DNA of 64,000 nt from Desulfovibrionaceae bacterium (GTDB lineage: Bacteria; Desulfobacterota; Desulfovibrionia; Desulfovibrionales; Desulfovibrionaceae), in NCBI GenBank assembly GCA_009783025.1, contig WRHY01000001.1:62001-126000 (forward strand), in the 5' to 3' direction. The notes under the pieces are model-generated. The model did no database searches, was not told where the DNA came from, and saw only the letters and a list, made by a program, of their open reading frames with translations. The stretch's first letter is position 1. The number at the start of each line of letters is the position of its first letter. Below, piece by piece: positions 21,626 through 31,921 of this stretch. The position numbers were made by a program, and so were the translations under genes.

Positions 21626-24055
21626 TTGCTGCGCCGTCTTTTCGCTTCCTTGGCCTCCACCCGGCGTGGGCGCGCAATGCTCTCGCTCTGCGCCGGTGTT
21701 TTATTGCTTCTGGGGGGCCTCGGCTTAACAGCCGGAATCCTTTGGAACAGCACACCCGATCCCCTGCCCGCTGTGCTGCGCTGGCCGGTATCGCCGGTAC
21801 TGCTGGATAAAGACGGCACGCTGATCCACGCCCGCCTGTCCGCAAGCGAGGAGTGGTGCCTGCCCATTCCCTTGTCCGAAATGGGCGACTGGATGCCCAA
21901 GGTGCTGGTGGCCGTGGAAGACAAGCGCTTTTACCGCCATTCCGGCGTGGATCTGTTGGCCCTGATACGGGCTGCGTGGCAGAATCTGTCTTCCGGCCGG
22001 GTGATTTCCGGCGCGTCCACCATCACCAGTCAACTGGTGCGCCTGAGCATGCCGCGACAGCGGACGGTTTCCACAAAGGTGCTGGAGTTCCTGGGAGCCT
22101 GGAAACTGGAACATTCCCTGAGCAAAGAGGAGATCCTGGAATACTACCTGAACCGGGCGCCTTTTGGCGGACCTATCCGGGGGGTGGAGGCGGCGTCGCG
22201 TCTGTATTTCGGCAAGCGGGCCAAGGAACTTTCTCTGGGTGAAGCCGCCCTGCTGGTGGGCCTGCTCAAGGGGCCCACGGCCTACCGGCCGGATCGGAAC
22301 CCGGCCGCGGCCTTGAGCCGCAGGCGGATGATCATCAAAAAAGTGGCGGAGCAGACGGCCATGCCCGCAGCCATGTCGGCCCTGGCTCTGGAAGAGCCCT
22401 TGCCGGACTTCAGGCCATCCATGCCCGGCCAGGCCTGGCATTTTGCCGATCTGGCCTTCAAGACCCTGCCGCCCGAAGGCGGTGTGGCCCGTTCCAGCTT
22501 GGACATGCGGGTACAGGCAACGCTGGAGCGGATCTTAAGCGAACACCTGCAACGGGCCGGAGATGACGTGACCGCGGCCGGGGTTGTGGTGGATAATGCC
22601 GATACTTCCATTGTCGCTTACGTGGGCAATGCCCGCTTTGACCGCGACGCCGGAAAACAATGGGTGGACTGCGCCATCTCCCCGCGTTCCCCAGGCTCCA
22701 CGCTCAAGCCCTTTGTGTATATCGCGGCCCTGGAGTCTGGCCGGCTCATCCCGGCCACGCTCCTGGCCGACACGCCACTTGGGCTTGGCGGCGAGGCCCC
22801 GCGTAACTTTGACCGCACCTACCGGGGGCCGGTGAGCGCGCATACTGCTCTGGCCGATTCCCTGAACGCCCCTGCGGTGCGGGTTTTACGCATGCTGGGA
22901 GTGCACACGGCCTTGGCCGCCCTGCGCGGGGCCGGTTTTTCCTTTCTGAACCGTAGCGATGCCGAGTATGGAGATTCCTTGGTCCTTGGAGCCGGGGAGG
23001 TGTCCGTGCTGGAACTGGCCCGCGCTTATGCGGCCCTGGCCAACCTGGGCACGGATCGCCCCTTGCTGCTGCTCCGTCCAGCCCGCGATTCCAATACAGG
23101 CTTTGCGGAAACGGACGTTAGCGTGTTGTTTCCCTATGGAGCGGAACCTTCCCTGCCCTCCGGCCTGGCTCCATTGTCCCGGCAACTCAAGGCAACGGCC
23201 ACGGGCGAACTGCCCCCGCCCGGACAGCTTTACAGTCCGGCCGCTGCCTGGCTGATCGCGGAAATCTTGAAAGACCCCGGCAGACTGCCTTTTCTAGTCC
23301 AGTTGGTGCAGGCAAGGGAAGAATCACCCGTGGCCTTTAAAACCGGCACGTCCTTCGGCCTGCGCGATGCCTGGACCGCCGCCTATACCCCGGCGTATAC
23401 CGTGGTGGTCTGGTTCGGCCGGGCAGGGGGCGGGCCGGATCCGGGACTCCTGGGCATCTCCCTGGCCGCGCCCGCGGCAATAAAAATACTGCGGATGCTG
23501 CAACCCGGCCAGGGACCGGAGCAGGGCTGGTATCCGAAACCGGAGGGCGTGGGCACGGCGCGGGTATGCGCCCTGTCCGGAGCGGCCTTGTCCGCCTGGT
23601 GCCCGAGCAGCCGCCTGGTGCATGATATTGAAGCGGTGCGGCGCACCACCCCCTGCGCCTTGCATGTGCTACGCGACGGCAAAACCGCAGTGGACTGGCC
23701 CCCGGAACTGGAAGACTTCACCCAGAGGCGCTTTGCCGGAGAAGATCTGAGCCGGGCTGCCCTTATTGTGTCGCCCATGCCCGGCGCACGCTACATGCTC
23801 ACTCCCGGCGGAGCGAAGCATCCGATAGCCCTGAAGGCCGAGGGCGTGGCCTATCCCGTGCACTGGTATGTGAATGGCGAGTACCTGGGCGAACAGACAC
23901 GCGAGGATCTTCCCCTGTACTGGCAGCCGGTGGGAGGCGAACACAGCCTGTCCCTGCTGGACGCCGAAGACCGGGTGGCCGGAACTCAGATTAAGGTGAC
24001 TGATCTTGATGCTGTGAAGGAAGAAGAGCGGGTGGTTGACGTGCTGCTCAATTGA
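21626..24055 (+). CDS. pbpC: Penicillin-binding protein 1C
   Basis: PbpC is a bifunctional class A peptidoglycan synthase. The 809 residues comprise a membrane segment (about 17-38) and a GT51 glycosyltransferase domain with catalytic Glu98 in VEDKRFYRHSGVD and ISGASTITSQL. A transpeptidase domain follows with Ser358 in SPGSTLKPF and FKTGTSFGLRDAW. The C-terminal ~90 residues (from about 715) form the BiPBP_C beta domain that marks the PBP1C subclass. The first codon is TTG with GAGG a few bases upstream; an ATG 17 codons later is an alternative. In enterobacteria pbpC often sits beside an alpha-2-macroglobulin gene, which is absent here. Confidence 0.92.
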   Translation: MLRRLFASLASTRRGRAMLSLCAGVLLLLGGLGLTAGILWNSTPDPLPAVLRWPVSPVLLDKDGTLIHARLSASEEWCLPIPLSEMGDWMPKVLVAVEDKRFYRHSGVDLLALIRAAWQNLSSGRVISGASTITSQLVRLSMPRQRTVSTKVLEFLGAWKLEHSLSKEEILEYYLNRAPFGGPIRGVEAASRLYFGKRAKELSLGEAALLVGLLKGPTAYRPDRNPAAALSRRRMIIKKVAEQTAMPAAMSALALEEPLPDFRPSMPGQAWHFADLAFKTLPPEGGVARSSLDMRVQATLERILSEHLQRAGDDVTAAGVVVDNADTSIVAYVGNARFDRDAGKQWVDCAISPRSPGSTLKPFVYIAALESGRLIPATLLADTPLGLGGEAPRNFDRTYRGPVSAHTALADSLNAPAVRVLRMLGVHTALAALRGAGFSFLNRSDAEYGDSLVLGAGEVSVLELARAYAALANLGTDRPLLLLRPARDSNTGFAETDVSVLFPYGAEPSLPSGLAPLSRQLKATATGELPPPGQLYSPAAAWLIAEILKDPGRLPFLVQLVQAREESPVAFKTGTSFGLRDAWTAAYTPAYTVVVWFGRAGGGPDPGLLGISLAAPAAIKILRMLQPGQGPEQGWYPKPEGVGTARVCALSGAALSAWCPSSRLVHDIEAVRRTTPCALHVLRDGKTAVDWPPELEDFTQRRFAGEDLSRAALIVSPMPGARYMLTPGGAKHPIALKAEGVAYPVHWYVNGEYLGEQTREDLPLYWQPVGGEHSLSLLDAEDRVAGTQIKVTDLDAVKEEERVVDVLLN

Positions 24056-24164
24056 GGTAAAACCCTGATGAACCTGTTTTACATTATAAAGTATCCATGA
24101 TATCAGGCAGACGAATTTCCCAAAGACCGCTTTTAGCACGGAGCGAAAACCAGGAATGCGGAAC

Positions 24165-25370
24165 ATGAAAAAAGCTCTCATCACGGGCATTACCGGGCAG
24201 GATGGCGCGTATCTGGCCCGGTTTTTGTTGGACAAAGGCTACGAGGTTCACGGCATCAAGCGCCGTTCGTCCCTGTTCAACACCCGGCGCATTGACGCCA
24301 TCTACCAGGGCGTGCATGCCAGGAATAAGCGTTTTTTTCTGCACTACGGCGACCTGACGGACAGCACCAACATCATTCGTCTGGTGCAGAAAATCCAGCC
24401 TGATGAACTGTATAACCTCGGCGCGCAGAGCCACGTGCAGGTTTCCTTTGAAGCGCCGGAATACACGGCTGATGTTGATGCCCTCGGTACTCTGCGCGTG
24501 CTGGAAGCGGTCTGTCTGCTGGGGCTGGAAAAGAAAACTCGCATCTACCAGGCGTCCACCTCCGAGTTGTACGGTCTGATCCAGGAAATGCCGCAAAAGG
24601 AAAGCACGCCGTTTTATCCGCGCTCGCCTTACGCCTGCGCCAAGATCTACGGTTACTGGATCACGGTCAATTACCGCGAAGCTTACGGCATGTATGCCTG
24701 CAACGGTATCCTTTTTAACCATGAATCCCCTCTGCGCGGCGAAACCTTTGTCACCCGCAAGGTCACGCGCGCGCTGCCCCGCATCGTGCTCGGCATGGAC
24801 GACTGCCTGCACATGGGTAATATTAACGCCCTGCGCGACTGGGGCCACGCTCATGACTATGTGGCTATGATGTGGCTGATGCTGCAACAGGATAGCCCGG
24901 AGGATTTCGTCATTGCCACCGGGGAACAGCATTCCGTGCGCGAATTTATTGATGAAAGCGCCAAAAACCTTGGCCTGACCCTGGACTGGGAAGGGGAAGG
25001 GGTTAACGAGACAGGGATCGTTGCCGCCTTTGATAAAAAAGTACTGATGGCCCTGTTGGACAGGCAAATGCAGGGCGAAGTTTCAGCCACCAAGAACGCC
25101 TTTATTGAAGAGACGCTGAAAAGCATCGCTTCCAATCCGGCGCTCAAGCCGGGCAGCGTGATTGTGCGTATTGACCCACGCTACTTCCGCCCCACGGAAG
25201 TGGAAACCCTGCTCGGCGACGCGGCCAAGGCCAAAGCCAAGCTCGGCTGGGAACCGAAAATACGCTTCAGTGAACTGGTCAGGGAAATGGTGGAGGAAGA
25301 CTTTGCCGAAGCCCGCCGCGACAGTCTGTGTATCCAGGCTGGCTTTGACGTGCACGAGGTGCGCGAATAA
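24165..25370 (+). CDS. gmd: GDP-mannose 4,6-dehydratase
   Basis: Gmd turns GDP-D-mannose into GDP-4-keto-6-deoxy-D-mannose, the first step to GDP-L-fucose. It is an extended SDR with the cofactor motif [15 protein letters not shown], the catalytic STSELYG and the YACAK (YxxxK) pair, and the family-specific [16 protein letters not shown] near the end. The 401 residues exceed the usual 345-375. The extra part lies about residues 285-340, before the DPRYFRP motif. ATG 24165 was chosen because AGGA is 9 bases upstream; an ATG 9 bases earlier directly abuts that site. It shares one base with fcl. Confidence 0.95.
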   Translation: MKKALITGITGQDGAYLARFLLDKGYEVHGIKRRSSLFNTRRIDAIYQGVHARNKRFFLHYGDLTDSTNIIRLVQKIQPDELYNLGAQSHVQVSFEAPEYTADVDALGTLRVLEAVCLLGLEKKTRIYQASTSELYGLIQEMPQKESTPFYPRSPYACAKIYGYWITVNYREAYGMYACNGILFNHESPLRGETFVTRKVTRALPRIVLGMDDCLHMGNINALRDWGHAHDYVAMMWLMLQQDSPEDFVIATGEQHSVREFIDESAKNLGLTLDWEGEGVNETGIVAAFDKKVLMALLDRQMQGEVSATKNAFIEETLKSIASNPALKPGSVIVRIDPRYFRPTEVETLLGDAAKAKAKLGWEPKIRFSELVREMVEEDFAEARRDSLCIQAGFDVHEVRE

Positions 25371-26356
25371 TGCGCAAAGCGGGCATGCAACCGGACAGTC
25401 GCATTTACGTGGCCGGACACCGGGGCCTTGTGGGCGGTGCCATTGTGCGTGCCTTGCAGGCGCGGGGCTTCAGCAACCTTGTCCTGCGCACTCATGCCGA
25501 GCTCGATCTCTGTGATCAGCAAGCGGTAAGCGCCTTTTTCGCCGCGGAAAAACCGGCATACGTCTTTCTCGCCGCCGCCAGGGTGGGTGGTATCCACGCT
25601 AACGACAGCTACCCGGCGGACTTTATCCGCGATAACCTGCTTATTCAGAATAACGTCATTGATGCGGCCCACAAATACGATTGCAAAAAGCTGCTCTTCC
25701 TCGGCTCCTCCTGTATCTATCCCAAGCTCTGTCCACAGCCAATCAAGGAAGAATACCTGCTGACCGGTCCGCTGGAGCCGACCAACGAATGGTACGCCAT
25801 CGCCAAAATCGCGGGCATCAAGATGTGCCAAGCCTACCGCAAACAATACGGCTTTGACGCCATCTCGGCCATGCCCACTAACCTCTACGGCCCTGGCGAC
25901 AACTTTCACCCGGAAAACAGCCATGTGCTGCCCGCGCTCATCCGCCGCTTTCATGAAGCCAAGTTATCCGGCGCGCCGACCGTCAGCATCTGGGGCACAG
26001 GCACACCCAGGCGAGAGTTTCTCTACGTGGACGATCTGGCCGATGCCCTGATTTTTCTCATGCAAAACTATTCGGAAAGCCCCCACATCAACGTGGGCTG
26101 CGGCCAAGATATCACGATTCTGGAACTGGCCCGCCTGGTGGCGGACATGGTGGGATACGCCGGAAGCATCGAAACCGATCTCTCCAAGCCCGACGGCACC
26201 CCGCAAAAGCTGCTGGACGTGAGCCGTATCAACGCCTTGGGCTGGAAGGCGCGGACGGATTTGAGGGGTGGCATTGCACGGGCCTACGCTTGGTATAAGA
26301 ATCTGCCTGAGGTATGCGGTATAAACAGGCTGTTATCGGCATTTTCTGGGCGTTAG
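25370..26356 (+). CDS. fcl: GDP-L-fucose synthase
   Basis: Fcl (WcaG) epimerises and reduces the Gmd product to GDP-L-fucose with NADPH. The 328-residue protein has the SDR motif [16 protein letters not shown], the catalytic region [38 protein letters not shown] with Ser, Tyr and Lys in place, and [26 protein letters not shown], all characteristic of the family. The start overlaps the gmd stop as TAATG, so the two form a coupled pair. Fucose from this pathway is likely a building block of the glycan made by the neighbouring operon. Confidence 0.95.
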   Translation: MRKAGMQPDSRIYVAGHRGLVGGAIVRALQARGFSNLVLRTHAELDLCDQQAVSAFFAAEKPAYVFLAAARVGGIHANDSYPADFIRDNLLIQNNVIDAAHKYDCKKLLFLGSSCIYPKLCPQPIKEEYLLTGPLEPTNEWYAIAKIAGIKMCQAYRKQYGFDAISAMPTNLYGPGDNFHPENSHVLPALIRRFHEAKLSGAPTVSIWGTGTPRREFLYVDDLADALIFLMQNYSESPHINVGCGQDITILELARLVADMVGYAGSIETDLSKPDGTPQKLLDVSRINALGWKARTDLRGGIARAYAWYKNLPEVCGINRLLSAFSGR

Positions 26357-26374
26357 CCCGCTCATCTGCGGGCT
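26355..26374. terminator. Shared hairpin between convergent genes
   Basis: AGCCCGC (26355-26361) and GCGGGCT (26368-26374) form a perfect 7-bp stem with a 6-base loop. It spans the fcl stop and the stop of the convergent glycosyltransferase, whose ends are only 5 bases apart. No T-run follows on either side, so terminator activity is uncertain. Confidence 0.4.
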
Positions 26375-27534
26375 GCCTGCGTTTCATGTTCTGCCAGCAC
26401 ACGGAGCACAATGTTTTCGTAGGTGCGTGCGAAATCCGCCATACGCCCCGGCAGAGCAGACTCGGCCTTTTGTCTCGCTTCTTCCTCCACAGCAGGAGAA
26501 TATTCGTCCATGGTCTGGCGCATCAGATCTGCCAAGGTTTCGGCATCGTCAACTCCGAAATACAACCCTCGTTCCGGCGCTTGTTCCCTGTGTACCGGAA
26601 TGTCCGAAAGAAGCAGTCGTTTACCTAAGCTTTTGGCCTCTTCCACTGTGGTGCTCCATCCTTCAAAGCGGGAGGGGTTGATCATGGCGATGGAGCCACA
26701 CATCAGTGCTTTTGCATGAGCGAATTCAATAAGTCCCAGGAAACGGAAACGTTCTGCCAAACCGGCTGTCGCCACCCGCTCTTTGAATTCCGTAAAATAG
26801 CCCGGATGACGATAGTCGTCCGTTTGTCCTGTGCTGACCACCAGAGGGCAGATGCCGGAGTCTCGCAGAAGGCTCAGGGCCTCAAGAACCACTTCATGAT
26901 TTTTATGCAGCCAAAGCTGATTTGGAATGTGAAAATAGGGTTCCCTGATGCCATAGTGGGCTAGAACCACCGTTGTGTCTTCGCCGCGCGACGGCGCAGC
27001 CACAAAGCGCAGCACATGAGTTTTACCGGCCGCTTTGGGAAAAAAATACCGAAAGTCCTTTTCCGCGTCAGCGCTGCTCAAAAGCACAGCTTGGGCTTTG
27101 TCGGCCACGTCGCCACAGCCATGATCGCGGGCGGCTATTTCCTCTTGGCTGAACATGTGAGGCAGGTGTTTATGCTGAAAATCAGGGATCCAGCATAAGG
27201 ACGGAACAGGCGACTTGGTTCCCAGCGGCCAACCATGGGAAAACAGTCTGATGTCGTACTGCTGAAAAATGCGGGTCTGCATGCCGCCTTTGGCGTTGAA
27301 TTTTCGGTCGAGGCGCGTCAACCACCAGCGCAGGGAATACTTTTTCGTATCTCCCGGATACGGCACTGTAGCCAGCGAGCGTAGCGGCTCCGGCAGTGCG
27401 GCGGTTCCGCCCAGCACCACGGGCTCTATGCGACGTTCAGGCAGAGCCAACAAGGCCGAGGCCAGATTGATAAAATAATTGAGTCCGCCGATCCAGCCCG
27501 GAGTGTTGGGTACCAGCCAAGCTACTTTAATCAT
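26362..27534 (-). CDS. Glycosyltransferase, GT4-like
   Basis: This 390-residue protein has a GT-B layout. The N-terminal acceptor domain begins IKVAWLVPNTPGWIGGLNYFINL, with the glycine loop seen in GT4 enzymes. The C-terminal donor domain has the segment INPSRFEGWSTTVEEAKSLGKRLLLSDIPVHREQ, in which the E-x7-E-like pattern binds the nucleotide-sugar. It is the last gene of the minus-strand glycan operon and overlaps the epimerase upstream by 8 bases. The start ATG at 27534 was chosen because family similarity begins there; 12 codons of extension upstream lack it. Sugar donor and acceptor cannot be told from sequence. Confidence 0.85.
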   Translation of the reverse strand: MIKVAWLVPNTPGWIGGLNYFINLASALLALPERRIEPVVLGGTAALPEPLRSLATVPYPGDTKKYSLRWWLTRLDRKFNAKGGMQTRIFQQYDIRLFSHGWPLGTKSPVPSLCWIPDFQHKHLPHMFSQEEIAARDHGCGDVADKAQAVLLSSADAEKDFRYFFPKAAGKTHVLRFVAAPSRGEDTTVVLAHYGIREPYFHIPNQLWLHKNHEVVLEALSLLRDSGICPLVVSTGQTDDYRHPGYFTEFKERVATAGLAERFRFLGLIEFAHAKALMCGSIAMINPSRFEGWSTTVEEAKSLGKRLLLSDIPVHREQAPERGLYFGVDDAETLADLMRQTMDEYSPAVEEEARQKAESALPGRMADFARTYENIVLRVLAEHETQAARR

Positions 27535-28459
27535 GGCGCATCTGGCCTTGAAACCAGCGGACGTATTCATGGAGACCCTGTTCCAGAGGGATGCGTGGCG
27601 TGAACTCCCATTCCCGCATGCGGGAAATATCCGCTACCAGGCGATCCGGGTCGCCGGTACGGGTATGGCCTGTGAACTGCGGCGTCAGGGCCGGCGACCA
27701 GGCTCTGCCCAACATGGTCAACACCTCTTTGATACTGGTGCCCTGCCCGGTTCCGCCGTTGACCACCGGAACCGAAGGCGAGGCGTGTTCCGTCGCCAGA
27801 AACAACAAACGGGCTGCGTCGGACACATGTAACCAGTCGCGTTCTTCCGCGCCGCTGCCAAAAAAGGAAAATTCGCCTCGCTCGGCCTTGCGGCAGGCAT
27901 CCCAAAGCAACTGTTTTTTCAACCCGGCGCCGTATACGGAAAAAAGGCGCACACACACACTGGGCACAGTAAAATTTTGGCCGTAGCTAGTGGCCAGCTC
28001 TTCCATGATTTTTTTATGTACGCCATAGGGCGAGGCAGGCTGCCCAGCCACAGCCTCAGCCAAGGGGCTGGCGGAAATATTGCCGTATACCGCCGCGCTG
28101 GAGGGCAACACCACGTTCACCGCAGCGCCGTTGCGCCGGGAAAAATCCAGGGCCTCCAAGGTGCTTTGCACATTGGCCATGAAGTCAGCATAAGGATTTT
28201 GCAGGGAGGCCAACACTGAGCCAGAGCCGGCGCAATGAATAAGGCATTGCGGCAGACCGTGGCGAAGCGCGGCGTCATCCAGAGCAGCCGCATTGATCGG
28301 AGTCTGCCAGAAGTGGGCGATGCCCCAATCCTGAGCTTCCGGCATTGGAGCCGCGTCAAGCCCGAGCACAATATAGCCATTGGCGGCCAGTTCCCTGGCG
28401 CAATGGCGGCCTATAAACCCGGAGCAGCCGGTTACAAGAGCAATCGTGGTCATGTTCAT
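27527..28459 (-). CDS. NAD-dependent sugar epimerase/dehydratase (extended SDR)
   Basis: The protein (310 residues) is an extended short-chain dehydrogenase. It has the cofactor loop TGCSGFIGRHCARELAANGY, an Asp following the second strand (LGLDAAP), a Ser-rich active site (VLPSSAAVYGN) and YGVHK as the YxxxK pair. The C-terminal part contains NGGTGQGTSIKEVL, typical of NDP-sugar 4-epimerases. It should act on a nucleotide-sugar that feeds the glycan, but the substrate is not clear. A second ATG lies two codons downstream of the first; neither has an obvious ribosome site. It overlaps the next glycosyltransferase by 8 bases. Confidence 0.85.
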   Translation of the reverse strand: MNMTTIALVTGCSGFIGRHCARELAANGYIVLGLDAAPMPEAQDWGIAHFWQTPINAAALDDAALRHGLPQCLIHCAGSGSVLASLQNPYADFMANVQSTLEALDFSRRNGAAVNVVLPSSAAVYGNISASPLAEAVAGQPASPYGVHKKIMEELATSYGQNFTVPSVCVRLFSVYGAGLKKQLLWDACRKAERGEFSFFGSGAEERDWLHVSDAARLLFLATEHASPSVPVVNGGTGQGTSIKEVLTMLGRAWSPALTPQFTGHTRTGDPDRLVADISRMREWEFTPRIPLEQGLHEYVRWFQGQMRHD

Positions 28460-28507
28460 ATCAAAAAAGGTATCTCATGGTTGCGTACCCCCGCTATGCG
28501 CGTGACG

Positions 28508-29527
28508 TCAGCTTTGCCTGCCGCAGAGGCGGCGCAGATAATACAACACTTTTTTCCCATAGCGATGCGCAATGCCTCGAACGGGGGAAGCAGCGGATGG
28601 CGCGGGCGGATTGGCTGCAAACGCGCAAAGCGTATCGGTCAGCGCCTGCCGGATTACTTTAGCTGATTGCAAAGCTTGCCGCAAACATGTCGCATCCTGT
28701 CCGCTGTCCGGCGGGCACGGATATTTTTCCGTCACAAAAGTGAACAGACGGCCTGGCGTGCGGCAGGTTCGCCGCAGTGCAGCGATTTTGTCCGGCGCGG
28801 ATGGGCACAACTGCTTCGCCAGGGCGTTCACCTGTTCCAAGGTCGCGGGATAGTAGTTGATGGCGCTGTCAAAGGGGGCCAGTATTTCGCTAAACCAGAA
28901 ACCGGCTTCTTCAATGGCGGCTACATACTGCGGCAAAGAAAAGGCGTTTTCTCCACCATACAGATGGTGCAGCGGATGCCCAGCCAGAAAAACAGGCAGT
29001 TCCTCCGGCCGATCCACCACATGCTCACGGGTGGCGATAAATACCCCGCCCGGCTTCAGCACCCGCGCCACTTCACAGCACAGCCCGGGCAAGTCGCGCG
29101 CGTGGTGCAGCACCTGGCGGCCATGCGCCAGGTCAAAACTGTGATCCGGGAAGGGCAGTTGCTCTCCCCACTCCTGCACCACAGTAATGGGCAAACCGCT
29201 CTCCTCAGCCAAGCTGCGGATGGCCCCGGCGCCCACCAGCGAACTGGGGTCCGGCTCCAGCGCGGTCACCGCAAAACCGTCCTTCGCCAGAGCGTATGAA
29301 CTGATGCCGCGCCCGGCGCCCAAATCCAGGGCTTTCCCAGACGGGTCAGGCAGGCGTTTGCGGGTTTGTGCCCATTCTTCGCTTTGGTGAAAACGTTTGG
29401 CCGCCTCCAGGAGCGGATCATCAAAAAAACAGGCTTTTACCAGCGCTTCCTGTCCTGGCTGCTCACGCAGCCACTCGACAGCCTGTTCCCAGGACATGGG
29501 AAATTGCTTTGCCATATTCTCACTCAT
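28508..29527 (-). CDS. SAM-dependent methyltransferase (Methyltransf_11 type)
   Basis: This 339-residue protein has a class I methyltransferase core. Motif I is [15 protein letters not shown], motif II is VTALEPD with the acidic residue for SAM ribose, and the post-I region shows [22 protein letters not shown] followed by [14 protein letters not shown]. The helix-rich N-terminal ~65 residues and the C-terminal ~100 residues may bind the substrate. In this operon a sugar or lipid-linked glycan is the likely substrate. The ATG overlaps the stop of the upstream acyltransferase as ATGA, with GGAAGAG just before it. Confidence 0.85.
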   Translation of the reverse strand: MSENMAKQFPMSWEQAVEWLREQPGQEALVKACFFDDPLLEAAKRFHQSEEWAQTRKRLPDPSGKALDLGAGRGISSYALAKDGFAVTALEPDPSSLVGAGAIRSLAEESGLPITVVQEWGEQLPFPDHSFDLAHGRQVLHHARDLPGLCCEVARVLKPGGVFIATREHVVDRPEELPVFLAGHPLHHLYGGENAFSLPQYVAAIEEAGFWFSEILAPFDSAINYYPATLEQVNALAKQLCPSAPDKIAALRRTCRTPGRLFTFVTEKYPCPPDSGQDATCLRQALQSAKVIRQALTDTLCAFAANPPAPSAASPVRGIAHRYGKKVLYYLRRLCGRQS

Positions 29528-30129
29528 AATTGCTCTTCCGGCACGTCCAGCTTGCGGATGAAACGGGCGGGATTGCCGGCTACCAGCGTATATGGAGGCA
29601 CATCCTTGGTCACCACCGACCCGGCCCCCACCACCGCGGCCCGGCCTATGGTCACGCCTTTAAGAATAACGCATTGGCAGCCAATGAGGGCATCATCTTC
29701 AATGACCACCGGTTTTTCACGCAGGTCGAGCCGGGTGGGATGGCCGGTGGTGATAATATCTTTGAATTGCTGATGGCGGGCCGCCGGGTTGTCAATAGGA
29801 TGGGTATCGTTGTCGAAAATACTGGCATTATGCGAGATGAGCACCCTGTTGCCGATGCTGATGTTTTTGGCCGACCAGATGCGCGTGCCTTCGCCGATAT
29901 AACAGTAGTCGCCGATGGTTATTTGCCCGCCGTGGGCAAAGGTCAATATTTCGCCACGAATATGGGTGTTCGCGCCGATGACGATTTTTTCGGCATGAGG
30001 CAGGTTATTGAAAATTGCGGCTGAATCATAAAAAACCGTGCTGGGTTGGTAGAGGCAGTGGCGGGCTATTGAAGCAGGAAGCTGTTGGGGCAAACGAAGA
30101 ATGCTTTTCAAAAACGACCACGGATTCAT
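29524..30129 (-). CDS. Hexapeptide-repeat sugar O-acyltransferase
   Basis: The 201-residue protein has left-handed beta-helix repeats: [42 protein letters not shown] and later [39 protein letters not shown]. The end [16 protein letters not shown] is typical of sugar O-acetyltransferases of the maltose-acetyltransferase/WcaF group. The extended loop [10 protein letters not shown] contains the conserved His expected to act as base. It probably adds acetyl groups from acetyl-CoA to a glycan sugar. ATG 30129 shares one base with the stop of the preceding methyltransferase gene (TGATG). Confidence 0.88.
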   Translation of the reverse strand: MNPWSFLKSILRLPQQLPASIARHCLYQPSTVFYDSAAIFNNLPHAEKIVIGANTHIRGEILTFAHGGQITIGDYCYIGEGTRIWSAKNISIGNRVLISHNASIFDNDTHPIDNPAARHQQFKDIITTGHPTRLDLREKPVVIEDDALIGCQCVILKGVTIGRAAVVGAGSVVTKDVPPYTLVAGNPARFIRKLDVPEEQL

Positions 30130-30998
30130 CACTTCACCAGTTCCAGACAGGCCACGCTACGGGAAAAAGCCAGATAGTCCGGCTCGTATTCCTTTTGCAC
30201 GTTGATGTCAAAACAGGCCGCCTCTGCCGCTTCTTCACGAGTGGAAATGTGCCAACGATCATTACTGTAGTAAAAAATCGTTTCCCGGCAGGTCGCCGGC
30301 TGGAAGCGGGCAATCAGCTTGTCCACCATAGCGGCGTCAAGCACCTGGAACCAGCCGTGGTTACAAGCCTTGCCAAAAGGGAAAGACACATACAGAGAGC
30401 CCCCCGGTTTCAGCCGGGAGCGCATCACATCAAGGAAGGACAGATAGTCCTCGCAGTTTTGTTCTTTTTTAGAATCATCGCCGGTATATAAAAAAGTGTT
30501 GTCCATACCGATATGTTCAATGGTGGAAATACAGGCAATGACGTCAAAAAAGTTTTCCCGGAAACAGGTTTGCCGCAAATCCTCGTATACATAGGAAACG
30601 CCCAGTTCCGGCCAAGCACTCCCCTCGTGGGCCAGGGTGGAAATGAACAGCTTTTTGGCGCGTATTTTTGGGTGCTGGAGAATGATCGGGAAATTCAGGG
30701 CGGAACCGGCGTCGAGCATGAAACCGGGCTGCTCATCCAGGCGGGACAGAAGCCAGGGCAGTTCCACTATGCGCTCGTCAATGCGATAGCCGTATTTTTC
30801 AGTGCCGATAAGAACCGTAAAATCAGCATGAACACTTTTTTCGATGTGCTCCCATTTATATTCATGGTAGCCAAAAGCCCAAGGTTTACTCCCGCCTTGG
30901 ATAAACTGCTCTACTGGCCTGATGCCTGCCTTTTCGCGGCATTTGGAATAAAGCAGGGCAGGCAGCCCCTTTATGCGTCTGAATGTATTCTTAATCAT
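30129..30998 (-). CDS. SAM-dependent methyltransferase
   Basis: This 289-residue protein contains the class I motif [16 protein letters not shown], a post-I segment [19 protein letters not shown] and the late motif [15 protein letters not shown], as in methyltransferases of O-antigen clusters. The N-terminal ~90 residues include an acidic-basic region ([16 protein letters not shown]) that may bind the acceptor. The substrate is unknown. It starts at ATG 30998, 11 bases after the upstream glycosyltransferase. Confidence 0.8.
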   Translation of the reverse strand: MIKNTFRRIKGLPALLYSKCREKAGIRPVEQFIQGGSKPWAFGYHEYKWEHIEKSVHADFTVLIGTEKYGYRIDERIVELPWLLSRLDEQPGFMLDAGSALNFPIILQHPKIRAKKLFISTLAHEGSAWPELGVSYVYEDLRQTCFRENFFDVIACISTIEHIGMDNTFLYTGDDSKKEQNCEDYLSFLDVMRSRLKPGGSLYVSFPFGKACNHGWFQVLDAAMVDKLIARFQPATCRETIFYYSNDRWHISTREEAAEAACFDINVQKEYEPDYLAFSRSVACLELVK

Positions 30999-31009
30999 TG
31001 AGCACTATC

Positions 31010-31921
31010 TTACCTGCAAAAAAAGTTTCGTATTCTGCCGAGCCAGCCCTGCGGCGCAACCCCGCGCAACTGCCGCTGATAGAGCGACATGGCCGGTCCA
31101 TGCTCTTCCAGAATGTCGGGATAAGAGGTCGGAGCCTTTGCTTCAAACACTGCCGCATCGCCCTCACCCACCCCGCAATTTTCTCCGGAGCCGTCAAAGC
31201 CGATATTCTGGACCAAGCTTTGCCGAGGATGCAAGCATAGGCCGTTCTGGCTGAAGACACAAGCATACCAGTAAACAGCCCAGGTTTTCAAGGCTCCGTT
31301 TTCGTTGACCAAAAGCTGGTTCCAGTAGTCGTAGGCCCCGTCAAGGTTGAATCTCTTAATATCATTCGCTGTAAAGGTATCAATAAACTCCTGCCCCCTT
31401 CTGTGGAAATGCCGCCAGGCCCGCGCCCAGGTGCCCCAGCCCCAGCAGGAGGACTGGCGCAGGAAATAACTTTCCGGCAAGCCCTCGGGAGATATGGGCG
31501 GCACGTGGGCTGCGACATGCATGACCCGCTCCTCATGCTCATAGCGGGCCAAAGCCGTGTTCATGTACTCCAGAAAATGGGGGGAGCTGACAATGTCGTC
31601 TTCCAGAACTATGGCCCGGCCATATGCGTGTATGGTATTCGTTACCCCGTCAGCGATAGAATCGGCCAAACCGAAATTACATTCTCGTTCATATATGGCG
31701 ACGGAAGCAAAGCCGCTGATGGCCTTGAGCAGGCTGCGCGTCTCCTGGACCAGTGGGGTGTCAGTCTCGCTCCTGGCCGCGTCGGAATAGACAATAAGCG
31801 GAGTCCTGGCCGCCAGGGTATTGGCGGTCAGGGCGCGCAGGGTTTCTTCGGCATGTCGGGGGCGATTGTACACGAATAATACTACTGGGGAGCAGCTTTT
31901 GTGCATGAGCGGCTTGATCAT
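31010..31921 (-). CDS. Glycosyltransferase, GT-A fold
   Basis: The 303-residue protein opens with CSPVVLFVYNRPRHAEETLRAL, the pattern of a GT-A family related to GT2/GT13-like enzymes in capsule clusters. The metal-binding acidic motif is AIVLEDDIVSSPHFLEYMNTAL. A further motif SCWGWGTWARAW is shared with the same family and likely shapes the acceptor site. There is no signal peptide or membrane segment, so it acts in the cytoplasm, probably on a lipid-linked glycan. The start overlaps the stop of the GT4 upstream as ATGA. Confidence 0.85.
   Translation of the reverse strand: MIKPLMHKSCSPVVLFVYNRPRHAEETLRALTANTLAARTPLIVYSDAARSETDTPLVQETRSLLKAISGFASVAIYERECNFGLADSIADGVTNTIHAYGRAIVLEDDIVSSPHFLEYMNTALARYEHEERVMHVAAHVPPISPEGLPESYFLRQSSCWGWGTWARAWRHFHRRGQEFIDTFTANDIKRFNLDGAYDYWNQLLVNENGALKTWAVYWYACVFSQNGLCLHPRQSLVQNIGFDGSGENCGVGEGDAAVFEAKAPTSYPDILEEHGPAMSLYQRQLRGVAPQGWLGRIRNFFCR

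Noticed and set aside
26314..28853. Several + strand open frames opposite the glycosyltransferase, SDR and methyltransferase genes
   Set aside because: All are antisense to genes with clear family motifs.
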